A stretch of 64,000 nt of DNA from Actinomadura barringtoniae (GCF_017573505.1 NZ_JAGEOJ010000003.1:124001-188000), one strand, 5' to 3'; numbered from the stretch's first letter, positions 8,267 to 17,975 are shown. The notes: generated by a model not told the origin, from the sequence alone. Made by a program: numbers and translations.

Positions 8267-8542
8267 ACCGAGATCGATACCCCGGGAACGCCTCGTACTC
8301 ACCCCGGCGCCGACTCGCCGAAGAATCACCGGAGAAACCCTGAAACCCGGCGAACCTCCACCCCGGATCCGGCATCTCATCTGGATGTAACACAAGAACG
8401 GCGGCGGGACAGGGCCCGACGGGGGCGTCAAGCGGCCGGAGCGGAACACGGGGGTGTAGACACCGCTCCGCCCGCTTGGCCAGGCCCTGCCCCGCCGTTC
8501 GCGTTCTCTGAACGTATGTGGATGGTTACATACCCATTTGCC

Positions 8543-9358
8543 CTACAGGTATGTGGCGGCCCGGCCCAGCACGTCGTCGAGCATCGCCTCGGTCAGGCGC
8601 CCGGTGAAGGTGTTCTGCTGGCTGGGGTGGTAGGTGCCCAGCATCACCACCGGATCGCCGCCCGGCGAGGTCATCCGGACCTCCGCGCCGTGGCCGAACG
8701 CCGGTCGCGGCCGGGGCAGCTCGTACCCCACCGTCTTCAGCACGGGCCACACGCTCTGCCAGGCATAGCCGCCCAGCGCCACGATGCACCGGACGCTGGG
8801 GGCGATCATGGCCATCTCGCGGTTCAGCCAGGGCAGGCAGGTGGCCCGTTCCGTGGTCGTCGGCTTGTTGTCGGGCGGGGCGCAGCGCACCGTGGCGACC
8901 AGCCGGGTCCCGATCAGGTGCTGCCCGTCGCCCGCACGGACGCTGGTGGCCTGGGACGCGAGCCCCACCCGGTGCAGCGAGGCGAACAGCCAGTCCCCGG
9001 AACGGTCTCCCGTGAAGACCCGGCCCGTCCGGTTGCCGCCGTGGGCCGCCGGGGCCAGCCCGACCAGCAGGATCCGCGGCTCCGGATCGCCCCAGCCGGC
9101 GATCGGGCGGCCCCAGTACTCCTCGTCGGCGAACGCCCGGCGCCGTTCCAGCGCCACCTTCTCCCGCCACTCGACCAGCCGGTCACAGGCACGGCACACC
9201 GACTGCCGGGCGCACAGCTCGGCCAGGTCGGGGGCGCTCTCGGCCAGCTCCATGACGTCCTGCGGCTTGTGCGCCACCGGTGTCTCCGGGGTGGCCGGGT
9301 CCTCCGGCCACCCCGTTCCGGGCGAAACGAAAGGCATTCGGGGAGCGGACGTGGTCAT
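8543..9358 (-). CDS. Uracil-DNA glycosylase, family 5 (UDGb)
   Basis: Removes uracil (and possibly hypoxanthine) from DNA, initiating base excision repair. The 271-residue protein has motif A in GLAPAAHGGNRTGRVFTGD, an iron-sulfur cluster set of cysteines (CARQSVCRAC near the N-terminus, VRCAPPDNK and TCLPWL later), and the C-terminal motif GTYHPSQQN. These fit UDGb rather than family 4. The ATG at 9358 follows GAGGATCGGACGC. An earlier in-frame ATG would add an Arg/Pro-rich tail that is only the antisense of the neighbouring low-complexity gene end. It stands alone in its operon. Confidence 0.9.
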   Translation of the reverse strand: MTTSAPRMPFVSPGTGWPEDPATPETPVAHKPQDVMELAESAPDLAELCARQSVCRACDRLVEWREKVALERRRAFADEEYWGRPIAGWGDPEPRILLVGLAPAAHGGNRTGRVFTGDRSGDWLFASLHRVGLASQATSVRAGDGQHLIGTRLVATVRCAPPDNKPTTTERATCLPWLNREMAMIAPSVRCIVALGGYAWQSVWPVLKTVGYELPRPRPAFGHGAEVRMTSPGGDPVVMLGTYHPSQQNTFTGRLTEAMLDDVLGRAATYL

Positions 9359-9383
9359 GCGTCCGATCCTCGCACGCAGCGCC

Positions 9384-10427
9384 TCAGGGGGTGCGCGAAG
9401 GGCTCGGGGACGGAGTCTCACTCGGGGAGGCGCTCGGGGAGCTGTTCGGGGTCGCGGAGCCGCTCGGGGCCGCGGAGCCGCTCGGGGCCGGGGACGCGCT
9501 CGGGGCCGGGGAGCAGGAGGGCGACGGGGAGGGCGAGGGGCTCGCGAACGGGTCACCCTCGTCCTGGGGCTGCGACTGGAGCGGGAGCGGATAGGAGTTG
9601 GAGATCGGCGGCGTCGTACCGCAGCGCTGCAGCTCGAAGCCCTGGGACTGGTAGTCGGTCTGGACGGGGCGGCCGTCCTGGTCGTACAGCAGGACGTCCT
9701 TCAGCGGCTTGCCGTCCTTGGAGAACGGCTGGATGTTCACGATCCCGGTCATGCCCGTGGAGCCGTCGCCGTTGGTGGGCGGGGCGTACGCGGTCGGCTC
9801 GCCGTCGACCGAGGCGTTGCTCGGCAACGGCAGCAGATCGTCGCCCGTGAGCTGCGGGATCGCGATGATGAACGCGATGACCAGCAGGTTCCCGATGAGG
9901 GCCGTCCTGCGCGCCCCCGAGGCACGGGTCCGGCACCACATCCCGAGGCCGACCGAGCCCACGACGAGGACCACGAGCACGACCCAGCCGAGGAAGTTCT
10001 GCGGGTAGCGGTACCAGTCGCCGTCCACGGCCCGCCAGACCAGCACCGCCGTGAAGTAGGCGCGCAGCAGCCACCAGACGGGACGCAGCTCCTGGAGGAA
10101 GGCCCAGGCGGCGCGTACGGACCGTTCCTCCCCCGCCCTGCGCCGGAGCCAGGCCTCGGTACGGTCGATGGCCTCGACGGCGATGGCCTGCGGCGAACGG
10201 CGCGCCTGGCGCCCCGCGTCGGCCCCGTAGGCGGCGCGCAGCTCGGCGGCGTACTGCTCGGGCGTGCCGAGCCGGGCCGTGAGGGACTCGCCGGACTCCG
10301 CGGTGACCTCGGCCAGATGGTCCTCCAGGTCCTCCAGCAGCTCGGCGCGGTCGGCCTCGGGCACGCCGGCGAGCGCGTCGCGCACCGCCTGTGCGTAGTC
10401 CTCGATCTCTTCGACGGGCGGTCTCAT
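9384..10427 (-). CDS. HAAS-domain membrane protein with Pro/Ser-rich C-terminal tail
   Basis: The 347-residue protein starts with a HAAS-like helical domain (RAELLEDLEDHLAEV, LGTPEQYAAELRAAYG). At least three hydrophobic helices follow between about residues 110 and 200, then an outer domain (VDGEPTAYAPP, VLLYDQDGRPVQ). The last ~55 residues are Ser/Pro/Ala-rich with many S-P-S steps. Its ATG overlaps the padR stop (ATGA), so the two are translationally coupled. PadR plus HAAS-membrane-protein pairs are a recurrent regulator/target cassette. The function of the membrane protein is unknown; a role in sensing or envelope stress is an inference. Confidence 0.75.
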   Translation of the reverse strand: MRPPVEEIEDYAQAVRDALAGVPEADRAELLEDLEDHLAEVTAESGESLTARLGTPEQYAAELRAAYGADAGRQARRSPQAIAVEAIDRTEAWLRRRAGEERSVRAAWAFLQELRPVWWLLRAYFTAVLVWRAVDGDWYRYPQNFLGWVVLVVLVVGSVGLGMWCRTRASGARRTALIGNLLVIAFIIAIPQLTGDDLLPLPSNASVDGEPTAYAPPTNGDGSTGMTGIVNIQPFSKDGKPLKDVLLYDQDGRPVQTDYQSQGFELQRCGTTPPISNSYPLPLQSQPQDEGDPFASPSPSPSPSCSPAPSASPAPSGSAAPSGSATPNSSPSASPSETPSPSPSRTP

Positions 10428-10765
10428 CGCTTCCCGATCCCCTTGTCGACGTCGTCCAGCAGGTGGGTCATGGTCGTGGCGAACGCGGTCCAGGTCTTGG
10501 CCGAGCCCGCGAGCTGCGCTCGGCCGGTGTCGTTCAGCCCGTAGTACTTGCGGTGCGGGCCCTCCTCGGAGGGCACGACGTAGGAGTTGAGCGCGCCCGC
10601 CTTGAAGAGCCGGCGCAGGGTGCCGTAGACCGACGCGTCCCCGACGTCGTCCAGTCCCGCCTCGCGCAGCCGCCGTACGACGTCGTAGCCGTAGCTGTCG
10701 CTGCGGTCGAGGACGGCCAGCACCGCGAGGTCGAGGACCCCCTTGAGGAGCTGTGTGGTGTCCAT
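10424..10765 (-). CDS. PadR-family transcriptional regulator
   Basis: The 113-residue protein is one PadR winged-helix domain: LLKGVLDLAVLAVL, YGYDVVRRLREAGL, then GDASVYGTLRRLFKAG and the wing YGLNDTGRAQL. It matches the short PadR-s2 class. It probably represses itself and the coupled downstream membrane-protein gene through the perfect inverted repeat in its promoter. The start at ATG 10765 has no clear Shine-Dalgarno sequence and lies only about 14 nt downstream of the putative -10, so a near-leaderless mRNA is likely. Confidence 0.9.
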   Translation of the reverse strand: MDTTQLLKGVLDLAVLAVLDRSDSYGYDVVRRLREAGLDDVGDASVYGTLRRLFKAGALNSYVVPSEEGPHRKYYGLNDTGRAQLAGSAKTWTAFATTMTHLLDDVDKGIGKR

Positions 10766-10776
10766 AGTGCGTCACA

Positions 10777-10801
10777 GAGTACTACGCATTGCACAGTACT
10801 C
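10777..10801. promoter_or_regulatory. PadR operator and promoter
   Basis: GAGTACT-11 nt-AGTACTC is a perfect inverted repeat just upstream of padR. On the minus strand TTGCGG (10806-10801) and TAGTAC (10784-10779), 16 bp apart, form a plausible -35/-10 pair, and the repeat arms overlap the -10 and abut the -35. This geometry suits autorepression. Confidence 0.65.
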
Positions 10802-10898
10802 CGCAAGACCAAGTCGTACCGCCGGGAGATGTCCGCTCGATACGATGCCGACCAGTTGGATCGGGGTGCGGAGGATCGGGGCGCGGACGGAGGCTGCC

Positions 10899-11642
10899 TT
10901 GTCGCAACCGGGCTGGTATCCCGACCCGTACGGCAGCGGGCGCCTGCGCTGGTGGAACGGGCAGAACTGGACCGAGAACCTGAACCCCCAGCCCGCCAAC
11001 CCGCCCCGGCTGCCCGTACAACCGGCCCAGCCACATGCCGCCCCGTACGCGGAGACGTCCCAGCCCATGGCCGCGCCGCAGGCGTACGGGCTCGACTGGG
11101 GACATCCGCAGTCCTCACCGCTCGACCTCAACGTCCGGGGCTTTCACCTGCACGCCGACGAGCACCTGGTGGGCTACGGCAACACCTCGCTCCCATGGGC
11201 CCACGTCGAGTGGATCGCCTACTGGGCCGCCGTTCCCGCGTCCGGGCAGGGCCTGCCGCACGAGATCCAGTGGATCTTCCAGGTCGGCCGCCACCCGTTC
11301 AACGGCGGGCCCCGCGTCGAGGTGGTCGTCGACGAGGAAGACCCCTGGTCACGGCTGGTGGAGCTGTGCCGGCGCCTCGCCGAGCCGCGGCTGGTCGCCG
11401 AGATGACCTCGCGGGTCAGGGCGGGCGAGTCGATCGACGTCGCGCAGGGCCTCACCGTGCATCCCGGCGGCGTGCGCGGCAACCGGGTGTCGCTGTCGTG
11501 GTCGGCGATCTCCGGCGCGAACATCGAGAACGGCCGGGTCTGGATCCAGCAGTCGACCGGGTCGGCCGCCGTGCTCTACGTACCCCAGCAGAACCCGAAC
11601 GCGGTGATCATCCCCGCGCTGCTGGCGTCGCTCAAGCGCTGA
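10899..11642 (+). CDS. DUF2510 domain protein
   Basis: The 247-residue protein opens with the DUF2510 motif (PGWYPDPYGSGRLRWWNGQNWTE, split here as PGWYPDPYG then LRWWNGQNW), followed by a Pro/Ala-rich linker. A globular domain of about 170 residues comes next, with HVEWIAYWAAV, FQVGRHPFNGGP and a later strand-rich region. DUF2510 often marks membrane or secreted actinobacterial proteins, but no membrane helix is seen here. TTG at 10899 is chosen because GGAGG lies 5 nt upstream. The domain begins at once after this start, as in the family. It is divergent from padR, and the function is unknown. Confidence 0.75.
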   Translation: MSQPGWYPDPYGSGRLRWWNGQNWTENLNPQPANPPRLPVQPAQPHAAPYAETSQPMAAPQAYGLDWGHPQSSPLDLNVRGFHLHADEHLVGYGNTSLPWAHVEWIAYWAAVPASGQGLPHEIQWIFQVGRHPFNGGPRVEVVVDEEDPWSRLVELCRRLAEPRLVAEMTSRVRAGESIDVAQGLTVHPGGVRGNRVSLSWSAISGANIENGRVWIQQSTGSAAVLYVPQQNPNAVIIPALLASLKR

Positions 11643-11698
11643 CCGCCTTCGGCCACGCCGGGGCCTCCGCTCAGCGCCGCGTGGCGCCGCCGATCCGG

Positions 11699-12655
11699 TC
11701 AGACGAGCGACCAGGCGATGCCGTCCAGGATGTCGTGCTCGCTGACCACGACGGCGCCGAAGCCGTACTCGCGCATGATGCGGTCGAGGATGAGCGCTCC
11801 GGCTCCGATGACGTCGACCCGGCCGGGGTGCATGACACCGATCTGGGAACGTTCCGCGCGGCTCGCGTGCAGCAGGTTGCGGGTCACCTCGTGCACCTGG
11901 GACGCGGTGATCCGGGACAGGTGGATCTGCTCCGGGTCGTATTCGGGCAGGTCCTGGGCGATTCCCGAGACCGTGGTGACCGATCCGGCGAGGCCGACCA
12001 GGGTGCGCGCCTCGTCGACCGGCACGGCGCGGCGGACCTCCGCGAGCGCGGCGTCGATGTCGGCCGCGGCGGCGGTGATCTCGTCCGGCGAGGGCGGGTC
12101 GCCGTCCTTCAGGTGCCGTTCGGTCATCCGGACGCAGCCGATGTCCACCGAGATCGACGCCATGACGGACGAGCTGCCGAGCACGAACTCGGTCGAGCCG
12201 CCGCCGATGTCGACCACCAGGTAGGGCCGGGCGGGCCGCAGCGCGGCCAGCTCGCCGCGGGTGGCGCCCGCGAAGGACAGCCCCGCCTCCTCGTCCCCGG
12301 TGATCACCTCGGGGACGACGCCGAAGATGTCGACGACGCCGGAGACGAAGTCGGCGCGGTTCTCGGCGTCCCGGGTCGCGCTGGTCGCCACGACCCGCAC
12401 CTTCTCGGCGCCGTGGCCCTCGATCAGGGCGGCGTAGCCGCGCATCGCGGTGAAGGTGCGTTCCAGCGCCTCGGGCGCCAGGCGGCCGGTCTGGTCGACG
12501 CCCTGTCCGAGCCGGACGATCTCCATCCGGCGCTCGACGTCGGTGAGCGTGCCGCCGCCCGACTCGTCGGCCGCCACGTCGGCGATCAGCAGGCGCACCG
12601 AGTTGGTGCCGCAGTCGATCGCGGCGACCCTGGTGGTCTCCCCCGCCCGGCTCAT
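11699..12655 (-). CDS. Exopolyphosphatase / guanosine pentaphosphatase family protein (Ppx/GppA)
   Basis: Predicted hydrolase of inorganic polyphosphate or pppGpp in the cytoplasm. The 318-residue protein has the ASKHA phosphate-binding loop AIDCGTNSVRLLIAD near residue 12, MRGYAALI, ATSATRDAENRADF, TGDEEAGLSF and the second loop VVDIGGGSTEFVLG. It is the short single-core form usual in actinomycetes. ATG 12655 overlaps the stop of the DUF501 gene by ATGA, giving tight coupling in the eno-ftsB-DUF501-ppx order. Confidence 0.9.
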   Translation of the reverse strand: MSRAGETTRVAAIDCGTNSVRLLIADVAADESGGGTLTDVERRMEIVRLGQGVDQTGRLAPEALERTFTAMRGYAALIEGHGAEKVRVVATSATRDAENRADFVSGVVDIFGVVPEVITGDEEAGLSFAGATRGELAALRPARPYLVVDIGGGSTEFVLGSSSVMASISVDIGCVRMTERHLKDGDPPSPDEITAAAADIDAALAEVRRAVPVDEARTLVGLAGSVTTVSGIAQDLPEYDPEQIHLSRITASQVHEVTRNLLHASRAERSQIGVMHPGRVDVIGAGALILDRIMREYGFGAVVVSEHDILDGIAWSLV

Positions 12656-13161
12656 GAGTCCCCCTCGCCCTCGGGGTGCGCGCACGGGCCGTTGCGCCAC
12701 CACTCGGGCAGCGCGTCCAGCGCCTCGCGGCCGAACGGGTTGATGCCCGGAACGGCGAGCTCGTGGGCGATGAGCGCGTGCAGGCACTTGACCCGCTCGG
12801 GCATACCGCCGGCGCTCTGCATGCCGTCCGGAAGCGGTTCGACGCCGTCCTCGCGAGCGGCCTCGTCGCGGCGGCGCAGGTAGTCCTCGTGCGCCGCGGT
12901 GTACTTGGCCTTCAGGGACGGGTCGGAGGCCAGGCGCTCCTGCATCTCGCGCATCATCCCGCCGCCCTCCAGCGTGCCGATCGCCGAGGCCGCCTTGGGG
13001 CAGGTCAGGTAGAACAGCGTGGGGAACGGGGTGCCGTCGGGCAGCCGCGGCGAGGTCTCGATCACCGCGGGCAGGCCGCACGGGCACCGGTACGCGACCC
13101 GCCGGATACCGCGCGGCTCACGGCCGAGCTGGGCCGCGACGGCCCTCTCATCGTCCATCAT
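12652..13161 (-). CDS. DUF501 domain protein
   Basis: The protein is about 169 residues with the DUF501 features: a CPCGLPAVI cysteine pair after VAYR, FYLTCPKA, then KCLHALIAHELA, GINPFGREAL and a final CAHPEG. The spaced cysteines and histidines suggest metal binding. It is a conserved actinobacterial neighbour of enolase and FtsB; its biochemical role is not known to me. ATG 13161 is chosen; 13197 would add 12 Gly/Arg residues and cannot be excluded. It is coupled to ppx by ATGA. Confidence 0.8.
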   Translation of the reverse strand: MMDDERAVAAQLGREPRGIRRVAYRCPCGLPAVIETSPRLPDGTPFPTLFYLTCPKAASAIGTLEGGGMMREMQERLASDPSLKAKYTAAHEDYLRRRDEAAREDGVEPLPDGMQSAGGMPERVKCLHALIAHELAVPGINPFGREALDALPEWWRNGPCAHPEGEGDS

Positions 13162-13206
13162 CCGATTTCTTCGTCCCCACCCGAGCGTTCCCCCCACCCC
13201 GGGGCG

Positions 13207-13704
13207 TCAGCGCGGATCGTCGGCGGCCTCCACTGACCGCCAGAGCGTCTCGTACCAGGGCGGCCTGGTCGGCCGGCCGCCCTTCTGGGCCTGCTGGCCA
13301 GCACCGCCACCGCTGTCAAGAACGATGAAGCACTTCTCCCCCGGATAGCAGTAGTGGAGTCTTCGCTTGGCCTCACGCTCAATGTACGACTTATCTCCCA
13401 GTTGTTGCTTGCGTTGGGAGAGTTCCTCCACCTGCTTTTGCGCCAGTTGTTCCTTGTGCTGGAGCTCGGCGATCTCCTGCCGCTGCGCGATGTACTCCCG
13501 TACGGGATAGGCGAGGCTCAGCGCGATCGCGCACATCACGATCGCCAGGATCGCGGCCCGGCTGGTCAGCGCCGGGTTCTTGCGCGGCGCGCCGCCTCCC
13601 GGGGAGTCGTCTGAGCCCCCCGCCCCGGGGGGCGTGGGGGGTCGTCCCCCCTCGGGGGACGCGGACGTCCCCCGGGAGGCCTTGCGGTCGTCGTCGTTCG
13701 CCAA
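13207..13704 (-). CDS. FtsB/DivIC-family septum formation initiator
   Basis: A bitopic membrane protein of the divisome core, normally partnered with FtsL and FtsQ. Residues 1-45 are disordered and Gly/Pro-rich, residues 48-68 form the single membrane helix (AAILAIVMCAIALSLAYPV), and a coiled coil follows (EIAELQHKEQLAQKQVEEL). The family end REAKRRLHYCYPGEKCF comes next. The DNA for residues 18-34 contains the G-rich hairpin 13636-13651, so part of the disordered tail may derive from an inserted repeat. It sits 23 bp after eno. Confidence 0.9.
   Translation of the reverse strand: MANDDDRKASRGTSASPEGGRPPTPPGAGGSDDSPGGGAPRKNPALTSRAAILAIVMCAIALSLAYPVREYIAQRQEIAELQHKEQLAQKQVEELSQRKQQLGDKSYIEREAKRRLHYCYPGEKCFIVLDSGGGAGQQAQKGGRPTRPPWYETLWRSVEAADDPR
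13636..13651 (-). repeat. G-rich hairpin repeat inside ftsB
   Basis: On the minus strand GGGGGG-ACGA-CCCCCC followed by ACGCCCCCCGG is almost identical to the hairpin inside mfd at 38419-38434. It encodes part of the disordered N-terminus. Confidence 0.6.
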
Positions 13705-13727
13705 GGCCGGCCCCCAGCCGAGTCGGT

Positions 13728-15056
<1,329 letters not shown>

Positions 15057-15174
15057 CTATCCAGCTCGCGGGGGCGACGCCCAACCGGCTCTCCGAGCAC
15101 CTCGAAGGGGTTACGGACGAGCGTTACAGATCCGTGCTGAGCTGGTGACTTGACGAAGCCATTACCTACCTTGT

Positions 15175-15207
15175 CTACTATGAACATCAAACACACTTGA
15201 TAAGTAG
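15175..15207. promoter_or_regulatory. Two-part inverted repeat before the ABC importer operon
   Basis: CTACT (15175-15179) and ATCAA (15186-15190) face TTGAT (15197-15201) and AGTAG (15203-15207), an imperfect nested dyad in an unusually AT-rich stretch ending 12 bp before the start codon. It overlaps the likely promoter and could be an operator for sulfur-dependent control; the regulator is not identified. Confidence 0.4.
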
Positions 15208-15219
15208 GGATTACCGACA

Positions 15220-16269
15220 ATGCATCGCAGGTTCCGCGGCCGGATCGCCGCCACAGCTCTGATCGTCCTGGTGGGAGCGGGGACGCTCAGCGCGTGTGGG
15301 GACGACTCCGACGGCGGCAAGTCGGGCTCCTCCGCCCCGCTGAAGCTCGGTTACTTCCCCAACATCACCCACGCCACCGCGCTCGTCGGCGTCCAGAAGG
15401 GCATCTTCGCCAAGCACCTGGGCGTCGCGCCCAAGACGGCCACCTTCAACGCGGGCCCGGCCGCGGTCGAGGCGGTCTTCTCCGGCGCCGTGGACGCCAC
15501 GTTCGTCGGCCCGAACCCGGCCATCAACGCCTGGGCCAAGTCGCACGGCAAGGCCATCAAGATCATCTCGGGCGCGGCCTCCGGCGGCGTAGCGCTGGTC
15601 GTGAAGCCCGGCATCAAGTCGGCCGCCGACCTCAAGGGCAAGAAGATCGCCACCCCGCAGCTCGGCAACACCCAGGACGTGGCGGTCCGCTACTGGCTGA
15701 AGAAGAACGGCCTCACCGCCAACAAGGACGGCAGCGGCGACGTCAAGGTCGTTCCGCAGGACAACGCGCAGACGCTCCAGACCTTCGCGCAGGGCAGCAT
15801 CGACGGCGCCTGGGTCCCCGAGCCCTACGCCTCCCGGCTGATCCTGGAGAGCAAGGGGGTGAAGCTTCTCGACGAGAGCTCGCTGTGGCCCGGCGGCAAG
15901 TTCGTCATCACCAACCTGATCGTGCGGCAGGACTTCGCGAAGAAGCACCCCGACCAGGTGAAGAAGCTACTGGAGGGCGTCGTCGAGAGCACCGACTTCA
16001 TCAACGCCCACCAGGCCGAGGCCAAGCAGGCCGCCAACGACGCGCTCACCAAGCTGAGCGGCAAGCCGCTGAAGCCCGCGATCCTCGACGCGGCCTTCAA
16101 GGAGATCACCTTCACCACCGACCCGGTGTCCTCGTCCCTGGTCCAGGGCGCGCAGCACGCGGAGGAGATCGGGCTGCTGGAGAAGACGGACCTGAACGGC
16201 ATCTACGACCTCGGTCCGCTGAACGAGGTCCTCAAGGCGAACGGGAAGGCACAGGTCAGCGACAAATGA
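15220..16269 (+). CDS. ABC importer substrate-binding lipoprotein (SsuA/TauA/NrtA family)
   Basis: The 349-residue protein has a signal peptide and the lipobox LSAC (Cys near residue 27). The periplasmic-binding fold of the NMT1/THI5-like sulfonate-nitrate group follows: LKLGYFPNITHATALVG, FNAGPAAVEAVFSGAVDA, FVGPNPAINAWAK, then ADLKGKKIATPQLGNTQD and a DGAWVPEPYASRL hinge region. It delivers aliphatic sulfonates, taurine, nitrate or a related oxyanion to the permease; the ligand cannot be decided. It is first in a three-gene operon overlapping the ATPase gene by ATGA. Confidence 0.88.
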   Translation: MHRRFRGRIAATALIVLVGAGTLSACGDDSDGGKSGSSAPLKLGYFPNITHATALVGVQKGIFAKHLGVAPKTATFNAGPAAVEAVFSGAVDATFVGPNPAINAWAKSHGKAIKIISGAASGGVALVVKPGIKSAADLKGKKIATPQLGNTQDVAVRYWLKKNGLTANKDGSGDVKVVPQDNAQTLQTFAQGSIDGAWVPEPYASRLILESKGVKLLDESSLWPGGKFVITNLIVRQDFAKKHPDQVKKLLEGVVESTDFINAHQAEAKQAANDALTKLSGKPLKPAILDAAFKEITFTTDPVSSSLVQGAQHAEEIGLLEKTDLNGIYDLGPLNEVLKANGKAQVSDK

Positions 16270-17069
16270 CACAGGCCGCCACGGCCGCCCCGAGCCGGAC
16301 CGCAGCCGCGGTCCGGCTCGACGGCGTCTCCAAGATGTTCGGATCAGGGGGCACCGCGCTGCTCGCCCTCGACCAGGTCTCACTGAACGTCGCGCCCGGC
16401 GAGTTCGTCTGCCTGCTGGGCGCGTCCGGCTGCGGCAAGAGCACCCTGCTCAACCTCGTCGCCGACCTCGACAAGCCCAGCGCCGGCACGATCGACACCG
16501 AGGGCGCGCGCGTCGCGCTGATGTTCCAGGAGCCCGCGCTGTTCCCGTGGCTGAACGTCACGGCCAACATCGAGCTCGCGCTCAAGATGCGCGGCGTGCC
16601 GCGTGCCGACCGGCGCGAACGGGCCGCCGAGATGCTCGCCTCGGTGCACCTGGACGGCTTCGCCAAGAAGCGCCCGCACCAGCTGTCGGGCGGCATGCGC
16701 CAGCGCGTCGCCCTCGCCCGCGCCCTGGCCCTCACCGTCGACGAGACCGACTCGGGCCAGGGCACCGTCCTGCTGATGGACGAGCCGTTCGGCGCGCTCG
16801 ACGCGATGACCCGCGACCTGCTGCACGACGAGATCGAACGGATCTGGCGCGAGCGCAACCTGACCGTGCTCTTCGTGACCCACAACGTGCGCGAGGCCGT
16901 CCGCCTGGGCGACCGCGTCGTCCTGCTGTCCAGCCGCCCCGGCCGCGTCGTGCAGGAGTTCCCCGTGCCCATGGAACGGCCCCGCCGGATCGACTCCACC
17001 GAGGTCGCCGAGCTGGCCGCCGCCATCACCGACCGGTTGCGTGAGGAGGTCGGCCGCCATGGTGCTTGA
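16266..17069 (+). CDS. ABC importer ATP-binding protein (SsuB/TauB-like)
   Basis: The 267-residue nucleotide-binding subunit has Walker A LLGASGCGKSTLLN, Q-loop MFQEPALFPWLNV, signature LSGGMRQRVALARAL, Walker B VLLMDEPFGALD and the H-loop FVTHNVREAV. A short acidic insert (DETDSGQG) precedes Walker B. It energises the importer on the inner membrane face. Start ATG 16266 overlaps the preceding stop by ATGA, and its own end overlaps the permease gene by 11 bp. Confidence 0.95.
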   Translation: MTQAATAAPSRTAAAVRLDGVSKMFGSGGTALLALDQVSLNVAPGEFVCLLGASGCGKSTLLNLVADLDKPSAGTIDTEGARVALMFQEPALFPWLNVTANIELALKMRGVPRADRRERAAEMLASVHLDGFAKKRPHQLSGGMRQRVALARALALTVDETDSGQGTVLLMDEPFGALDAMTRDLLHDEIERIWRERNLTVLFVTHNVREAVRLGDRVVLLSSRPGRVVQEFPVPMERPRRIDSTEVAELAAAITDRLREEVGRHGA

Positions 17070-17961
17070 GTCCGACCGCAAGAGGGCCCTCGACCTGGAG
17101 GCCAAGGACGTCGGCAGCCGGCTTCACCAGCAGCTCGCCGGGCTGGACGCCCTGGAGCTGTCCGAGGGCACCCGCCGCAACCCCGCGCTGCGCGTCTGGT
17201 CGGCGGTGTGGCCGATGCTGACCGCCGTCGCGATCGCGCTGCTGGCCTGGCAGGCGGTCGTGTGGAGCGGCTGGAAGGACCCGTGGGTCCTGCCCGGCCC
17301 GAAGGACACCCTGCCCGTGCTGTGGGACCAGGTGACCAGCGGCTCGTTCTGGTCCGCGGTCCGCCTCACCATGCAGCGCGCCATCATCGGCTTCACGGTC
17401 TCGATCGCGGTCGGTGTGCTGATCGGCGCGCTGGTGTCGCAGTCGCGGATCCTGCGCCGCGCGTTCGGCTCGCTGATCACGGGCCTGCAGACGATGCCGT
17501 CGATCGCGTGGTTCCCGCTGGCGATCCTGCTGTTCCAGCTGAGCGAGAGCGCGATCCTGTTCGTCGTCGTCCTCGGCGCCGCGCCGTCCATCGCGAACGG
17601 CCTGATCGCCGGCGTCGACTACACGCCGCCGATCCTGCTGCGCGCCGGGAAGGTCATGGGGCTGCGCCGCCTCAACCTCTACCGGCACCTGATCCTGCCC
17701 GCGTCCCTGCCGGCGTTCGTCGCGGGGCTGAAGCAGGGCTGGGCGTTCGCGTGGCGCAGCCTGATGGCCGGCGAGCTGCTGGTCATCATCGGCAACACCA
17801 CCTCGCTCGGCGTGCTGCTGTCCCAGGCCAGGGAGCTGAACAACACCGCCGACATGATCTCCTACATGATCATCATTCTGATCATCGGCATCGTGATCGA
17901 CCAGCTCTTCGGCGTCGTCGACCGCGCCATCCGCACCCGCTGGGGCCTCGACCGGACCTGA
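17059..17961 (+). CDS. ABC importer permease (SsuC/TauC-like)
   Basis: The 300-residue membrane subunit has about six helices in a BPD_transp_1 domain. A hydrophilic N-terminus (LESDRKRALDLEAKD) precedes the first helix near residue 55. The EAA coupling loop is KVMGLRRLNLYRHLILPASLPAFVAG, quoted in part as GLRRLNLYRHLILPASLP. ATG 17059 is supported by GAGGAGG 9 nt upstream inside the ATPase gene. It is the last gene of the importer operon and is closed by a perfect palindrome. Confidence 0.93.
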   Translation: MVLESDRKRALDLEAKDVGSRLHQQLAGLDALELSEGTRRNPALRVWSAVWPMLTAVAIALLAWQAVVWSGWKDPWVLPGPKDTLPVLWDQVTSGSFWSAVRLTMQRAIIGFTVSIAVGVLIGALVSQSRILRRAFGSLITGLQTMPSIAWFPLAILLFQLSESAILFVVVLGAAPSIANGLIAGVDYTPPILLRAGKVMGLRRLNLYRHLILPASLPAFVAGLKQGWAFAWRSLMAGELLVIIGNTTSLGVLLSQARELNNTADMISYMIIILIIGIVIDQLFGVVDRAIRTRWGLDRT

Positions 17962-17975
17962 CCCCCGGACACGAC

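Noticed and set aside
8284-8449. N-terminal extension of the NADH dehydrogenase
   Set aside because: About 60 low-complexity residues would precede the FAD motif; ATG 8266 fits the family start.
15100-15219. SAM or cobalamin riboswitch before the ABC operon
   Set aside because: No conserved core or multi-stem architecture is visible; only a short AT-rich dyad is present.
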